Source: Eustoma russellianum (taxonomy: Eukaryota > Streptophyta > Magnoliopsida > Gentianales > Gentianaceae). From it: DNA of 64,000 nucleotides. This document shows positions 33,931 to 44,517 of the stretch, one piece after another. A program made the translations under genes and the position numbers. The notes under the pieces were generated by a model. It was not told the origin of the DNA. It saw only the letters and a program-made list of their open reading frames with translations, and ran no database searches. The stretch is from the NCBI GenBank assembly GCA_036186865.1, contig AP025053.1:10908255-10972254 (forward strand), in the 5' to 3' direction. Position 1 is the stretch's first letter; the number at the start of each line of letters is the position of its first letter.

Positions 33931-35814
33931 TTAACCCTTTGAAAATGTTCCTTTTGGTACCCACATTTGGGTGACCTTTCTAGGTCTTCCAAAAGGTGAG
34001 AAAGGTGATGAGAACGCAACATAATAAACTTTTGGTGCGACTGTATCTGGCCTTTGGCCAAGGACTCCTTTATACACATTATATGTAGGACGCTTTGGAT
34101 ATGTCTTTGTGTTTGTATGCATAGCGCGTGGATGATATGTATTTCGTGTATGCATTGTTCTTTTCTTCTCATATCTATATGGTACAACGTTATATTTCAC
34201 ATGATATGAGGGAGTGGGGTGTGTGGAAGAGGGCACCTTTTGCGTCATCTTAGACGCCACTTGAGGCTTTGGGGTGTCTACTTTCTTAGACATAACAAAC
34301 TTTGTTGGTTTGGTTGATACTTCATTTGTATCAACGTATCCCAACCCCGTTTTATCGCTGTCATGCTTTTGTGATGATATAATGCGATGTAGCATGTTGG
34401 ATCCTGTATCAAACTGTTTCACCTTTTTCTCTACATCGGCATTCCTTGATTTTAATTTTGAAATCTCGGATTTCAATTCAACGTTCTCGGATGTCAGTGA
34501 TGAAATTTCAGATTTTAATGCATTTATGATACAGGATGACTCTTCTTTAGAATCGTTTAATTGAGCGACAAGATTTTCGTTAGAAAGTTCTAATAATTTC
34601 TTGTCTTCAATTAATCGCTTCTTTTCTTTTGCAAGAGTTTTTGAAAACTTATGCAATTCTAAATATTGACTAAATAAATCATCATATGAACATTCAGAAT
34701 CGGAATCAGAATCGGAAATTACCTCATTTGATGCTTTAGATGTAAAGCATGCTTGTGCCTTGTGTTCTTCCGTATCATCAGTCTCAGAGTCCGAAGTGTC
34801 ACTCCAAGTGGAGGCTTTGAATGCTCTTCTCCTTTGCTTAGGTTCTGAGACGAGTCTATTCTTGGTCCAATCCTTGTCAGGGTATTTGTTTGTTTGTCTT
34901 TCTTTATTAGGGCAGTCATATGATAGATGTCCAAGTTTGCCGCATTCATAGCACTTTATTTCTTTATGTTTATTTTTATGATCCTTAGATGAGGTGGACT
35001 TATGTTTGATCGATTTTCTCAATATTTTTCTTAATCTCTTAGCCATTGTGATTAAGTCCTCGTCATCGGAATCTGTATCACTATCATCTACGACGTATTC
35101 ATTTGATTTAAATGCTATGGCCCTATCATTATTAGAAATAGTCTCAGAATGTCTTAAAGCAAGTTTGTTTTCATATACCTTAAGTGATCCGATTAGTTCT
35201 TCCATTTTAATCGATTTGGTTTCTTTGCTTTCTTCTATGGCCGTTACTTTAGGGTCCCATTCAGAAGGAAGGCTTCGTAGAACTTTCTGCACCTTTTCCT
35301 GCGTAGTAAAAGCCTTACCAAGAGACTCAAGAGAGTTGTAGATGTTAGTCAAGCGTAAATCCATCTCAACAATAGACTCATTTGGCAATAATTTAAAGGA
35401 CTCAAGTGTGGACATAAGCATATTAATTTTGGACTCCTTTACTTGGCTAGTCCCTTCATGTTTCATTTCAAGAATATGCCACATCTCTTGAGCACTAGAA
35501 CAATTTGACACGTAACTAGCCTCACTTTTACTTAGGCCATTTAATAATAATTGCATGGCTTTAGCATTCATGCTAAGTCTCTTTTTATCATCACTTGTGT
35601 ATTCTTGTCTAGTTTTAATGACTTCTAATGTGACTCCGTCTACAGTGGACAACTTAGATGGAACAAAATGACCATCTTCTATAATGGACCAGAGATCAAT
35701 GTCTATTGCCATAAAGAAAAGTTTCATTCTTACCTTCCATTGAATGAAAGACTCACCGTCAAAAAGAGGAGGCCTTACGGTTGACATTCCTTCTTGCACG
35801 GTTGTGGTTGCCAT
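33931..35814 (-). CDS. gag: TR-GAG2 Gag protein, intact 627 residues
   Basis: The open frame is uninterrupted from MATTTVQEGM (start 35814) to the TAA at 33931-33933. Residues 15-215 form the UBN2 copia gag core (RPPLFDGESFIQWK, LWSIIEDG, MWHILEMKHEGTSQVKESK, LRSLPSEWDPKVTAIEESK, EELIGSL). An acidic stretch (DDSDTDSDDED, 243-253) is followed by a zinc knuckle CX2CX4HX4C with C288, C291, H296 and C301. A second acidic stretch (368-374) leads to a coiled coil of about 80 residues (384-465), and the tail is basic. The protein stops right after MWVPKGTFSKG, the place where a copia polyprotein normally runs into protease. It should assemble cytoplasmic particles that package the element RNA. The start is chosen because the primer-binding site and LTR lie just upstream. 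Confidence 0.95.
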   Translation of the reverse strand: MATTTVQEGMSTVRPPLFDGESFIQWKVRMKLFFMAIDIDLWSIIEDGHFVPSKLSTVDGVTLEVIKTRQEYTSDDKKRLSMNAKAMQLLLNGLSKSEASYVSNCSSAQEMWHILEMKHEGTSQVKESKINMLMSTLESFKLLPNESIVEMDLRLTNIYNSLESLGKAFTTQEKVQKVLRSLPSEWDPKVTAIEESKETKSIKMEELIGSLKVYENKLALRHSETISNNDRAIAFKSNEYVVDDSDTDSDDEDLITMAKRLRKILRKSIKHKSTSSKDHKNKHKEIKCYECGKLGHLSYDCPNKERQTNKYPDKDWTKNRLVSEPKQRRRAFKASTWSDTSDSETDDTEEHKAQACFTSKASNEVISDSDSDSECSYDDLFSQYLELHKFSKTLAKEKKRLIEDKKLLELSNENLVAQLNDSKEESSCIINALKSEISSLTSENVELKSEISKLKSRNADVEKKVKQFDTGSNMLHRIISSQKHDSDKTGLGYVDTNEVSTKPTKFVMSKKVDTPKPQVASKMTQKVPSSTHPTPSYHVKYNVVPYRYEKKRTMHTRNTYHPRAMHTNTKTYPKRPTYNVYKGVLGQRPDTVAPKVYYVAFSSPFSPFGRPRKVTQMWVPKGTFSKG

Positions 35815-35852
35815 CTCACTGAATCGTTGGATTCTTTGAAGTGAGTGTTCCT

Positions 35853-35866
35853 GCGCTCTGATACCA
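35853..35866 (-). other. Primer-binding site of TR-GAG2
   Basis: On the minus strand it reads TGGTATCAGAGCGC, two bases from the LTR end TACA. The first 11 bases match the complement of initiator Met-tRNA. Confidence 0.93.
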
Positions 35867-35868
35867 AT

Positions 35869-38800
35869 TGTAGGATCTGCAAGGCACCACTAGAAGGGGG
35901 GGGGGTTGAATAGGTGGTGCGGAAAATATGGTTTTTAAAATTTCTTTAAACTTGAACAATTCAAGTTCTGAAATCAGTTTCTGTTTTCAGGACCAGTTTT
36001 AAAACGTTTTTAAAACTAGGTTAGAGGTCTCCAAAAATTATGAAATTTTGAGAGAACTTAGCCTCAGATGTTGTGAGGGTCCCCTAAAAATTTCAAATCA
36101 AAATTCAACCTTTAACCCCTTCAAAAACCGTTGGCACTCAGATTATGCAATTCTGCCAGAAACGGTAGATGGTTTTGAAAAATTAATTCCTATTTGTGTG
36201 AATGTCCAAATGATCTGAAAATTTGACCAATAACTCTTCACACACTATATTGAAATGGGTTGAAACAGTTTTTGAAAATTCTTTTGGGAAGTAGGTCAAA
36301 TACACCCAAAGTCTCAACCTTTGCAAGTCTGAAAATCAGACTGCACTAGTCTCAGAACTTTTGATGTTTGACTGACCTATACTTGTCCAAAAGGGTTGAA
36401 ACTTGTGCCAAATTAACCCTAGAACGTTTATGTATGTTTCTGGAAATTTTTATAATTTTTAGAAAACGTTTACTATTTTTGCAAACGTGAACAATATGAG
36501 TAAACAGCGCAGAAACTGAAACGTAAATGCAGAAAGTAAATTGCACCAAGAATTTTATACTGGTTCGGTTATAAACAACCTACTCCAGTCTTCAAGGAAC
36601 ACCTTCCTTGGTTCACACTATTTACACACACACCACACCTTACCACAGGGTTGATAGAGTTACACCTTAACTCCAACCCTTTACAAACCTTGTATTGCTA
36701 GTACACTTAGCACGAACACCACCACCTCGTAAGAATGAAGATTGATCACACCTTGATCAATCTTGTACAAAGATATATGAATGGTGGTTTCTATGAAGCC
36801 TATTCAAGGATGAAAGAAAGCAAATACAATAGGCTTTTTACAAGAAAGAGAAAGAAAGAAGATGTAAGAAAAGAGGGCTAGAACACTTTTGATTCTTTTC
36901 TTTGCAAATCTTGTTCTTGTTTTTGTTTGTTCTTCTCTTCCTCCCTTATAGGTCCAGCCGTCCCCCCTATTGCTTCTCCCCCTCTTGAAAATTTCCTTTT
37001 AAGTGCTTGAGAGGATGTGAGACATCATGGTGACAATGTTTTGCTTGCTTGGCATCACTCCATTGGACCATCATTTAGTCATTGCTTACTTGGCTCCTTT
37101 TGATTGGCTCAATGTTGTCATCATTTGATGACATGGATATTCTGAAAAAAAACACTAAATATATGCCAAATAGTTAATTATCAAATCATGCCAAAATAGT
37201 CACAATATGTCATAAAGTTTGAGACACAAAAATCTCTCTCTTTCCATCTCCAAAATTCGGCCATATCAACTTGTAAATGCTGAAATTTTCAGCATTTACC
37301 ATGTGAGATTAAATCAATATTTCTTCCATTTTTCTTTGAATTTCTTCCATAAAAATACAACCAATATTTAAGGCAAGTCTTGCTACAAGTTTGAGAATGA
37401 ATTTGGACACCAAAAAGAGATACCATTCGGCCACAACATGTCTTGCACATGCTGAAATTTCAGCATGTGTAACATCCACTCTTTCTTCAAAATGTTGCCT
37501 ATTTTGCATTGTGTTAATTTAAGAATTCAATCAACATTAAGTATACAATATTCTCATCATGTATAGAATAAAACTTGACAACCATGAGGCCTATATTTCG
37601 GCCATAACCACTACACACATGCTGAATTTTTCAGCATGTGTGATATTCAAAAATATCACTTCCCTTATTCTATAAACTATTCAAAACATTTCCATATCTC
37701 ATTTAATTTATTCCTTAATGCAAAATTAACAAAATATATTCCTTAAGCCTTAAGAATTCGGCCATTAAGGTGTGTGACATGCTGAAATTTTCAGCATGTG
37801 ACATAAGAGAGGTGTATGTTGAAAACTTACCTTTTGTAGCTTCTCTCTTTGATTCATCAACATTGTATGATTGATTCTTGACCAATCAACATGCCAACAA
37901 GGCTCCACATGTGCTCCATCTCAGCTAGGGTGACGTTTAAGTGTGTATATGCATGTGCTGAAATTTATTTTTGCTAACTTTGAAAAATAGTGCACATTTA
38001 ATATTACACACATGTAATATTCCAATCAGCCCTTAATTTAATTTTCTAGAACACTTTAAGATGTATATTATATGTAAAAAGTGTCTAGATACGTGCCACA
38101 TCATGTTCAAAAAAAACGTTCCATGTCAAGTGCGTAGAAAACCGAATTTTCGATATTTATCGATTACCCGATTTTTCTCTAATTTAAATTCCAACTTTTG
38201 CACATGCTATATATATTATGTTATACATAATATATATAATATATACTTTAATTTTCAGCACTTGGCTGATTTAAAGTGGTACCATAAACATGTGACAAAA
38301 ATAAAATTGGAATCTTCACATTTTGGCCTAAATGTGGGGTGATTTGTGTGTGCCAACATGGAAAGTATTTTTGTCTCAATATACAGTGTATGGCACGAAA
38401 TTTTTAATGAATTTTGATGTATATGGGCTGGCCATTTATTTATGGCAAGTACGTGACACGTTGGCGAAGTTTCGGTATCGCCCGATACGACAAATTTCGG
38501 TTTAGAACCTTTTATCGTGTCGTATTTAATTTGTCATCACCATATCTTATATCATATGATATAAGATCTGAATATACTCATAAATATGAGTTAAGTATAG
38601 TGGTGTGACGTAAACGTACGTTCGTAAGACATATAACGTGTCGATAGTACGTTGGAATACATGTGTATGTGCCTTTTATAAAAAATCTGAAAATATAGTA
38701 TATATATATATTAAAAAGCGTGTGTCATGAATGTGGGGAGGAGGGGAGGACTTTCCTTCCATAGCCATGTTGCCTTTATGCCTTTTCCAAATACATCTTC

Positions 38801-39095
38801 CTTTAATGAACTACTTAGTTTATTAAACTAAGTACTTCACTTAATGAACTACTTTAGTTCATTAATTGTGGCACCTGAAAATAGTATAAACTCAACAAAT
38901 GTTCGCCATATGATGTAAGCTTTAATGCTTCATGGCTCGTTAGTACGGCAACATAATATATAAGCTAAATAAGGCAAGTAATGTCAAGTTATCATGCACA
39001 TATGTCTATATATCATGCACGTTTTAGCTTATGCTCATTTTTGTGCACATTTAAATCATGCATTTGAAAATCACTCAAACCCCTTTTTCTCTACA
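35869..39095 (-). repeat. TR-GAG2 right LTR (5' LTR in element orientation)
   Basis: Near-identical partner of 30407-33634, offset by about 5465 bp. Starts TGTAGGATCTG, ends CTCTACA and is followed by the target duplication GGGTA. It carries the promoter that should transcribe gag. Confidence 0.95.
36553..36559 (-). promoter_or_regulatory. LTR TATA box of TR-GAG2
   Basis: On the minus strand the sequence is CCGAACCAGTATAAAATTC, about 690 bp upstream of the LTR end and directed towards gag. The same TATA with the same flanking words is kept in both LTRs of TR-GAG1 (for example plus 18761-18767). Confidence 0.6.
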
Positions 39096-39480
39096 GGGTA
39101 AAGTCCAAATGGAGTATAATATGCCTCATTAAAACTTGGCAGGCAAAACCACCCTTGTGGATAAAATCTTGCACGAAGGAAAAAGAGTGCATATTTACTC
39201 CATTTGGAAAATACATAATACAATGACGAAGCTGCCCAAGCACCATAGAGTTACAACATCGAGGAAATGAGCGCAGGTCAACAGTTCCTCTATTGCAGTC
39301 CATGTAAAGCCAAAGACGAACAAAGCAGAGATCAGTATGTGAAAACCAACATAAGAATATGCACAAACATATAAGTATAAAGGCATACCCAGCCTACCTG
39401 CAGCCATCCGAATGTAGGCAGAATCCGTATAGCATAGCCAATCCAAATAGAAGACATTGAAGATGTGGTTTCTCATACTG

Positions 39481-40343
39481 TCAAGCATGGCGAAGGTGTC
39501 TAGTAGTTACATCTAGCGCTATGCAGCTGCGAACCAGGGGAGGAAGGGCGTGCCGTGTATAATAAGTCGTTCTAGGCGTCCTTAACCCATGTTGTGCTAA
39601 GTAATGGGCGACCATGTTTTTCTCTCGCACAGTGTGCTGTATCACTATGTGTGTTTGCCGAAGAAGCGATTGCAACATCTGGAAATGAAAAGGTCATGCA
39701 ACATCTGTTTGTTGACAACGGATTCGAGAAAGCTGTAGATTGTCAGTTTCTAATATAACGTTACGATAAAATGGCAAGAAATAGAGTAGACCAAATAATG
39801 CAGTTTGAACTTCCGCAAAATATGGTGCGTATAAAGGCAATCGAAAAGAAAGTGCTCCAACCATTCTCCCATAGCATCCCCTAAAATAACACCTCCAGCA
39901 ACAAATGTTCATCCGACCGCAGCATCCGTATTTAGCTTCAAATGACCAGTGGGGGGAAGTATCCAGCGTACAATTTGAGCTCTCTTAATTCAAAGTGAAG
40001 GCATAAAGTCCAAATGCTGCACCGACCGATATCCCGAAGCCAATTTTGTACCATCAATAGTTTTAGCCCATGAATAAATATCAGTAGCCATGATCGACTC
40101 TGTAGTGCAAGATGTGTCCTCCTCATAGACTAGAGAGGCATAAGTTCGCCATATATTAAAAAGAATAATACCCGGAACAACTATCCGTAGAACTCCCATT
40201 AGATTATTCGAGGAAGACCAGAACCACCAAAATAATAAATAAGGCCATAGTCGTAGAGAATTAGGTGAGAGGCCATCAAGTGTAGATGCAAAAAAGACAC
40301 ATATCGGCCGAATGTATGGGCAATGTAAAAATATATGATTCAC
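39481..40343 (-). pseudogene. LINE-2 zinc-binding tail and RNase H domain
   Basis: MNHIFLHCPYIRPIC is the zf-RVT Hx4C motif. Downstream the RNase H segments YAPYFAEVQTALFGL (Glu motif), NVILETDNLQLSRI (Asp motif) and REKNMVAHYLAQHGL (C-terminal motif) are in different frames. The order equals that of LINE-1. A hexapeptide-like end (LPPLVRSCIALDVTT) is shared with LINE-3 (LPPLVRSCVSFDVTT-like near 51190). Confidence 0.8.
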
Positions 40344-40585
40344 CTCCGCTACTGCCTATTTACAGAAAGGGCATTACATGGGCATAGCCACTATGAACTT
40401 ACATACATAATCCTGTAGTTGGAGCGCACGATGATATATACGCTAGAGAAAATTGTTGATTATCGGGCGATGTTGTTTGTGCCAAAAAAATTGTGCCTAC
40501 AGAATAGCGGGATGTGACAGTCTACAAACGGCATAGGCTGAACTCAATGTGAAAACTCCTGAGGTTGTGGCTGTCTATTGCAAAT

Positions 40586-41878
40586 TCATTCCTTCTTGAC
40601 GACAATGTGATTGGCAGCGCAAATGGTAATGACAAATAATTTTCCAGATAGGAGAGTCAGGTGACGTGGAACATAATCTCCCCGAAGACCATACTTGGCA
40701 TGAAGATATCTACTCCATAGAGTATTATGTTGTTGATAAGACCACAAAATACGAAAAAAGTACGCATCCTGTAGCACCCGAATATCGCAGAGTCCCAGAC
40801 CACCTTCAGCACATGGTATTCGAATCTTATAACAAGCAACCCAATGCCTTTTTTGTCCCCAGTAAAAATTAGCCATCTTTCGCTCTATGGTTTTTATCAC
40901 GGACTGCGGAATGCCTCCCGCGGCAATAATATGTAAAGGAAGGGAGGAAATGACGTACCGTAATAGGACTAATCTACCTGCCTGTGAAAGCAGCATATTG
41001 TGCCAACCATTTAATCTTGCATCAATATGCTCCAACAAAGATGAACAGTAGCGAGCACGGCTTATGCCTTCATGCAACATAGATCCAAGATATCGAAAAG
41101 GTAAACCTGTAGGCCACATGTGTAGTATGTCCTCATAGCGCTGTTTGCGTGGAACTATTGTGTTTGAAGAAGGTATAAATCTGCTATTGTTGCAATTAAT
41201 TTTTTGGCCAGAGGCTGTCTCATACCAATTCAAAAACTCTCTAAACATTTGTAATGTACGAATTGTGCCATGCAGGAAAACAAACAAATCATCAGCATAT
41301 GCAAGATGCGTAATATGCATTGGCACTCGGCCCAACTGAAAGGGGTGTAATCGGCCAGCCTGCACCTGAGCCTTTAAGCCCCGACTGAATCCCTCTGAAG
41401 ATAGTATAAACAGTAAAGGAGATAAAGGGTCACCTTGCTTAACCCCACAATATGGCTGAAAGGCATCTGAAGGAACTCCATTTATGAGGACAGAGAGTCT
41501 GGTGCTCCGTAGGTGATTTAGTATAATGCGGATGAAAAATGTTGAGAAGCCAAAGTTTTCCAACATTAACTCCAAATACTCCCAACTCACCCGATCAAAG
41601 GCTTTCATCATATCTAGTTTTAAGCATATCTGATTTTCGCCCCTATCAATCATATGTATCATTTCACGTGCTAAGAGGACTTGAGAAAAAATGTCATACC
41701 CCTTCAAGAAACCTGTCTGCTTCGGTGATATCAACTTTGGAAGTAGAGAGATAAGACACGTCGCTATAATACGAGTACAGACTATGCTCTGGAAATTAGT
41801 CAAACATATCGGCCGGTAGTCACTAAAAGTACGAGGAGCTGACATTTTTGGTATCGAATTAATCAGAGCGCTAGCCAT
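40586..41878 (-). pseudogene. LINE-2 reverse transcriptase, 430-residue open stretch
   Basis: A long open frame holds most of the polymerase. SDYRPICLTNFQSIVCTRI (finger), GFLKGYDIFSQVLLAREM, CLKLDMMKAFDRVSWEYLE (first catalytic Asp), GVKQGDPLSPLLFILSSEGF (motif B) and HLAYADDLFVF (YADD pair) follow in order. Then come LPFRYLGSMLHEGISRARY, GRLVLLRYVISSLP and the beginning of the zinc-binding region (EGGLGLCDIRVLQDAY). The catalytic residues are intact. The frame ends in a stop at 40586 inside the zf-RVT region, and the N-terminal finger residues between 42240 and 41880 lie in other frames. It is thus a well-preserved but not functional ORF2. Confidence 0.9.
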
Positions 41879-42239
41879 GACCGAAGGTTATGGAATGTCA
41901 ATAAAGAATTCTTGGACTGCTAACGTGATATCTAAATGTATAATATCCCAACAGGAGCAAAAAAAATTCTCATGAAATCCATCTGGTCCTGCCGCACTTT
42001 ATGGATCTAAGTGCCAAACAGCCTCCTTAATCTCAGCAGCTTGCGGAAGGCGTGTAAGAAAAGTATTATTCTATGTAGTCACTAACGGGGGTATATGCTG
42101 TAATATCCAATCATAGTTTCCCGTTTGTTCCTTCGCAAATAAAGTTGTATAGAAAGAAACTGCCTCTACCTGAATGGAATGTTGGGTATCGCATAACTCA
42201 TCAGTAGAGGTATAGACTTGTTGTATGTGAAGTTTAGTG

Positions 42240-43322
42240 CGTCAACCTTTTACCACCAAATGAAAATAACGGGTATTGGCATCCCCATCTCGGATCCACC
42301 GAACGCGGGCCTTCTGTTTCCAAAAATGAAACTCATAGTTAGCAGCTTTAACATATTCTGCTTTTTCTTGATGGTATAAACTTCTAGTAATCTCCGTCGG
42401 TGATTGGTCGTATGCAACTTCTGCATGCTGGACCTCTACTTGATTAAAAATATTACCAAAAATATTCTTATTCCAACATTGAATGTCCGGCTTGAGCCGA
42501 GACAATTTTTTATAAAGCCCATACATTCCACCAGTGGTTGGGTATGATGTCCAAGCTTCCCTAATATATGTATGAAAATCCAGATGAAATAACCAAGCAT
42601 CCAAAAACCGAAAAGAGCGCCTGCTAGCAGTCTGTGAATTGTTACATACAAATAATAGAGGAGTATGGTCAGATGAAATCCGTGGTAAATGCGTAAGCCA
42701 TAAGACATCAAACGAATCATGAAATCGTGAATCAATGAAGACCCAGTCAAGCCGGCGCTGCACTTGGCCAAGGCTACTCCATCTGTCCACGTATATCTCA
42801 GACCCTGAAATGGTGGATCCATTAACGAGCAATCCTCTATGCAATCATTAAAAAACTGTAAGGTTGCTAGTGTAGGATAGGAGCGCCCCCGATGATCCGC
42901 CAAAGAACGAAAAGTGTTGAAATCACCACACACAAGCCAAGGGATATCCAATTAGTGTGAATGATCCCGGAGTGATTGCCAAAGAGGCATCCGAAGGGAG
43001 GTCAAGTGCTGAGTGTATACAATTGAGCAGCTAAATGATAAATTCAATGGTACATAACAAAATTGAAGATGAACCACTTGATTATCATCATGTGTATCAG
43101 CAAGCCAAAAAAGTGAATCTCGCTAAAAAAAACCCAGAGCTTACCAGACGATGAAGCAAACTGATGTGTAAAACCTAGATCCATGCCATAATGTGTGATG
43201 CGACCAGGTGGATGTTTTGGCTCAATAATAGCCAGAATATTAACATGATGCAAATGTACTAATTGATGTAAATGCGATAGTGAGGGTCTGATACCCCTAA
43301 CATTCCAAACCATAATATTCAT
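42240..43322 (-). pseudogene. LINE-2 apurinic-type endonuclease and linker
   Basis: Starts MNIMVWNVRGIRPSL at 43322, the N-terminal motif of exonuclease-endonuclease-phosphatase (EEP) endonucleases. IIEPKHP gives the metal-binding glutamate, WLVCGDFNTF (about 42935) the central Asp-Asn motif, and RISSDHTPLLFVC (about 42680) the final Asp-His. The frame breaks between about 43040 and 42950 and near 42780. The linker that follows (GGMYGLYKKLSRLKPDIQCW, then RWIRDGDANTRYFH) is typical for plant L1 ORF2. This enzyme nicks the target DNA to prime reverse transcription. Confidence 0.85.
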
Positions 43323-44005
43323 TGAAAAAGGGTAGCTTCACTTCCATGAACCGAATGCGCAGCGCTACGAGTAAGATTAGTAGAGGGTGGAAAAGGTGAC
43401 AATTCCTTACAAGTTCTTCTGCGCCTGCGTGGTACAACTGGGATAAATCCCTTATCAGAAGGCAACTCCTCAAGATGGGACAACAAGATCTCTTCCGAGG
43501 GTGACTCCGATAGTGATCGCATTCTACGAATAACATCCTCTGAGACGGGTGGAATATTCGAGTGACGATCTTCCACATGTAACTCAGTATCTGAGGAATG
43601 ACCAATATCGCCAGCATCATTGAAGTCCTGCGGTGGAGGGTAATCTGCATCTTGACCTAGTCGAGAAATATCTTGTGCATGGCTATGGGATGGCAACTGG
43701 ACGTCAACACTATTAGAAATATGCTGCATATCCGTAGCTTTGGTGGAGGACTGTATCTCCGGGTCTTTAAGAATCAGAGGTGACTTTGTGGAGACTAAGT
43801 CGCGTGTAGGGCCCGATGTTTTTGGAGTCCACCTTGTTGTGGGCTTATGACTTGAAACTATCTGCGAGGAAGGCTCATCACATTTTCCGGTTGCATGCCC
43901 AACTTGTTGACATGTACTACAGAACTTTGGAAGATCCTCATGATGATTTTCCATTATATTTTCTGCATTGTAAGGCTTTGGCCATAAGGATGGCCAATGT
44001 GCCAC
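43319..44005 (-). CDS. LINE-2 ORF1 C-terminal part with zinc knuckle
   Basis: Open stretch of about 228 residues. Near its beginning CX2CX4HX4C is present (FCSTCQQVGHATGKC), the knuckle that follows the DUF4283-type domain in plant LINE ORF1 RNA-binding proteins. A Ser/Pro/Asp-rich tail follows (SHAQDISRLGQDADYPPPQ), ending in a basic RRRRRTCKEL motif. The stop overlaps the ORF2 start as ATGA (43319-43322). The N-terminal domain is missing at the border with LINE-3. A homologous ORF1 tail is at 44047-44517. Confidence 0.75.
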   Translation of the reverse strand: MAHWPSLWPKPYNAENIMENHHEDLPKFCSTCQQVGHATGKCDEPSSQIVSSHKPTTRWTPKTSGPTRDLVSTKSPLILKDPEIQSSTKATDMQHISNSVDVQLPSHSHAQDISRLGQDADYPPPQDFNDAGDIGHSSDTELHVEDRHSNIPPVSEDVIRRMRSLSESPSEEILLSHLEELPSDKGFIPVVPRRRRRTCKELSPFPPSTNLTRSAAHSVHGSEATLFQ

Positions 44006-44046
44006 ACGGATTGATTCAGCGGTAATGGTGGCTACTCAAAAACCAG

Positions 44047-44517
44047 ATGTGCAAAAAAGTATGGCAGCCAAATCAAACTTCAGCAACTCTAGAGACGACC
44101 CTTCCTACTCACGCGAGACCTCCATCCAAAAAGTTTTTGCCGCCTCCCAGTCATGCGCAGGATATTTCACGGCTTGGGCAGGAAGCAGAGTATCATCCAC
44201 CGATTGAGGTCACTGATGATGGAGATATTGGTCATTGCTTGGACATGAGGTTACCACCTGTGGATACCCCACCTAATCTTCCTACAGCCTCTGTGCACAT
44301 CGCCCACCACATACAGTTAATTCCGCCTTCGCCTTCTGATGAGGTCTTTTTGTCTAGACTTGATGAACCATTCGAGGATGCTGGCTTCATACATGTTGTT
44401 TCCGGAAGACGACGAAGAACTCGTAAAGAATTGCCGCATTTGCCACCCTCAGCTATTCTTACACGTAGTGCTACATGTTCGTCTCATATGAGTGATCCCA
44501 TTTCTCTTTCTCAATGA
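44047..44517 (+). CDS. LINE-3 ORF1 C-terminal part
   Basis: 156-residue open stretch homologous to the end of LINE-2 ORF1. Shared blocks are SHAQDISRLGQ, DDGDIGH, a PSPSDEVFLSRLDE segment and the basic GRRRRTRKELPHLPPS close to the end. The zinc knuckle is absent because the 5' part is missing. The stop TGA (44515-44517) overlaps the ATG of ORF2 (44514-44516), the same ATGA arrangement as in LINE-2. Confidence 0.65.
   Translation: MCKKVWQPNQTSATLETTLPTHARPPSKKFLPPPSHAQDISRLGQEAEYHPPIEVTDDGDIGHCLDMRLPPVDTPPNLPTASVHIAHHIQLIPPSPSDEVFLSRLDEPFEDAGFIHVVSGRRRRTRKELPHLPPSAILTRSATCSSHMSDPISLSQ

Larger units (their letters stand above)
30407..39095 (-). mobile_element. TR-GAG2: young, complete gag-only LTR retrotransposon
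   Basis: An 8.7-kb element with two 3.2-kb LTRs (30407-33634, 35869-39095) and a 2.2-kb interior. A perfect 5-bp target duplication GGGTA flanks it (30402-30406 and 39096-39100). The two LTRs look almost identical: I saw only a G-run length change, one A/C change (in the GAACAATAACTC / GACCAATAACTC stretch) and a TA-run length change. The interior has a Met-tRNA primer-binding site, an uninterrupted gag and a polypurine tract, and nothing else. Elements of this structure are known as TR-GAG; they lack pol and must be copied by enzymes of an autonomous relative. The gag sequence resembles SIRE/Maximus-type copia gags (inference). It is inserted in the 3' UTR of LINE-2. Confidence 0.93.
39101..44010 (-). 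mobile_element. LINE-2: long L1-type LINE with ORF1 end and full ORF2 domain set
   Basis: Minus-strand LINE, whose 3' tail is the stub at 30268-30406. Domain order from 5' to 3' is ORF1 C-terminus with a CCHC knuckle (44005-43319), endonuclease (43322-42240), reverse transcriptase (about 42240-40586), zf-RVT (40586-39990), RNase H (39990-39481) and 3' UTR. It abuts the oppositely oriented LINE-3 near 44010-44030. ORF2 has several frame breaks, so the copy is inactive, although it retains long open stretches. Confidence 0.88.
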
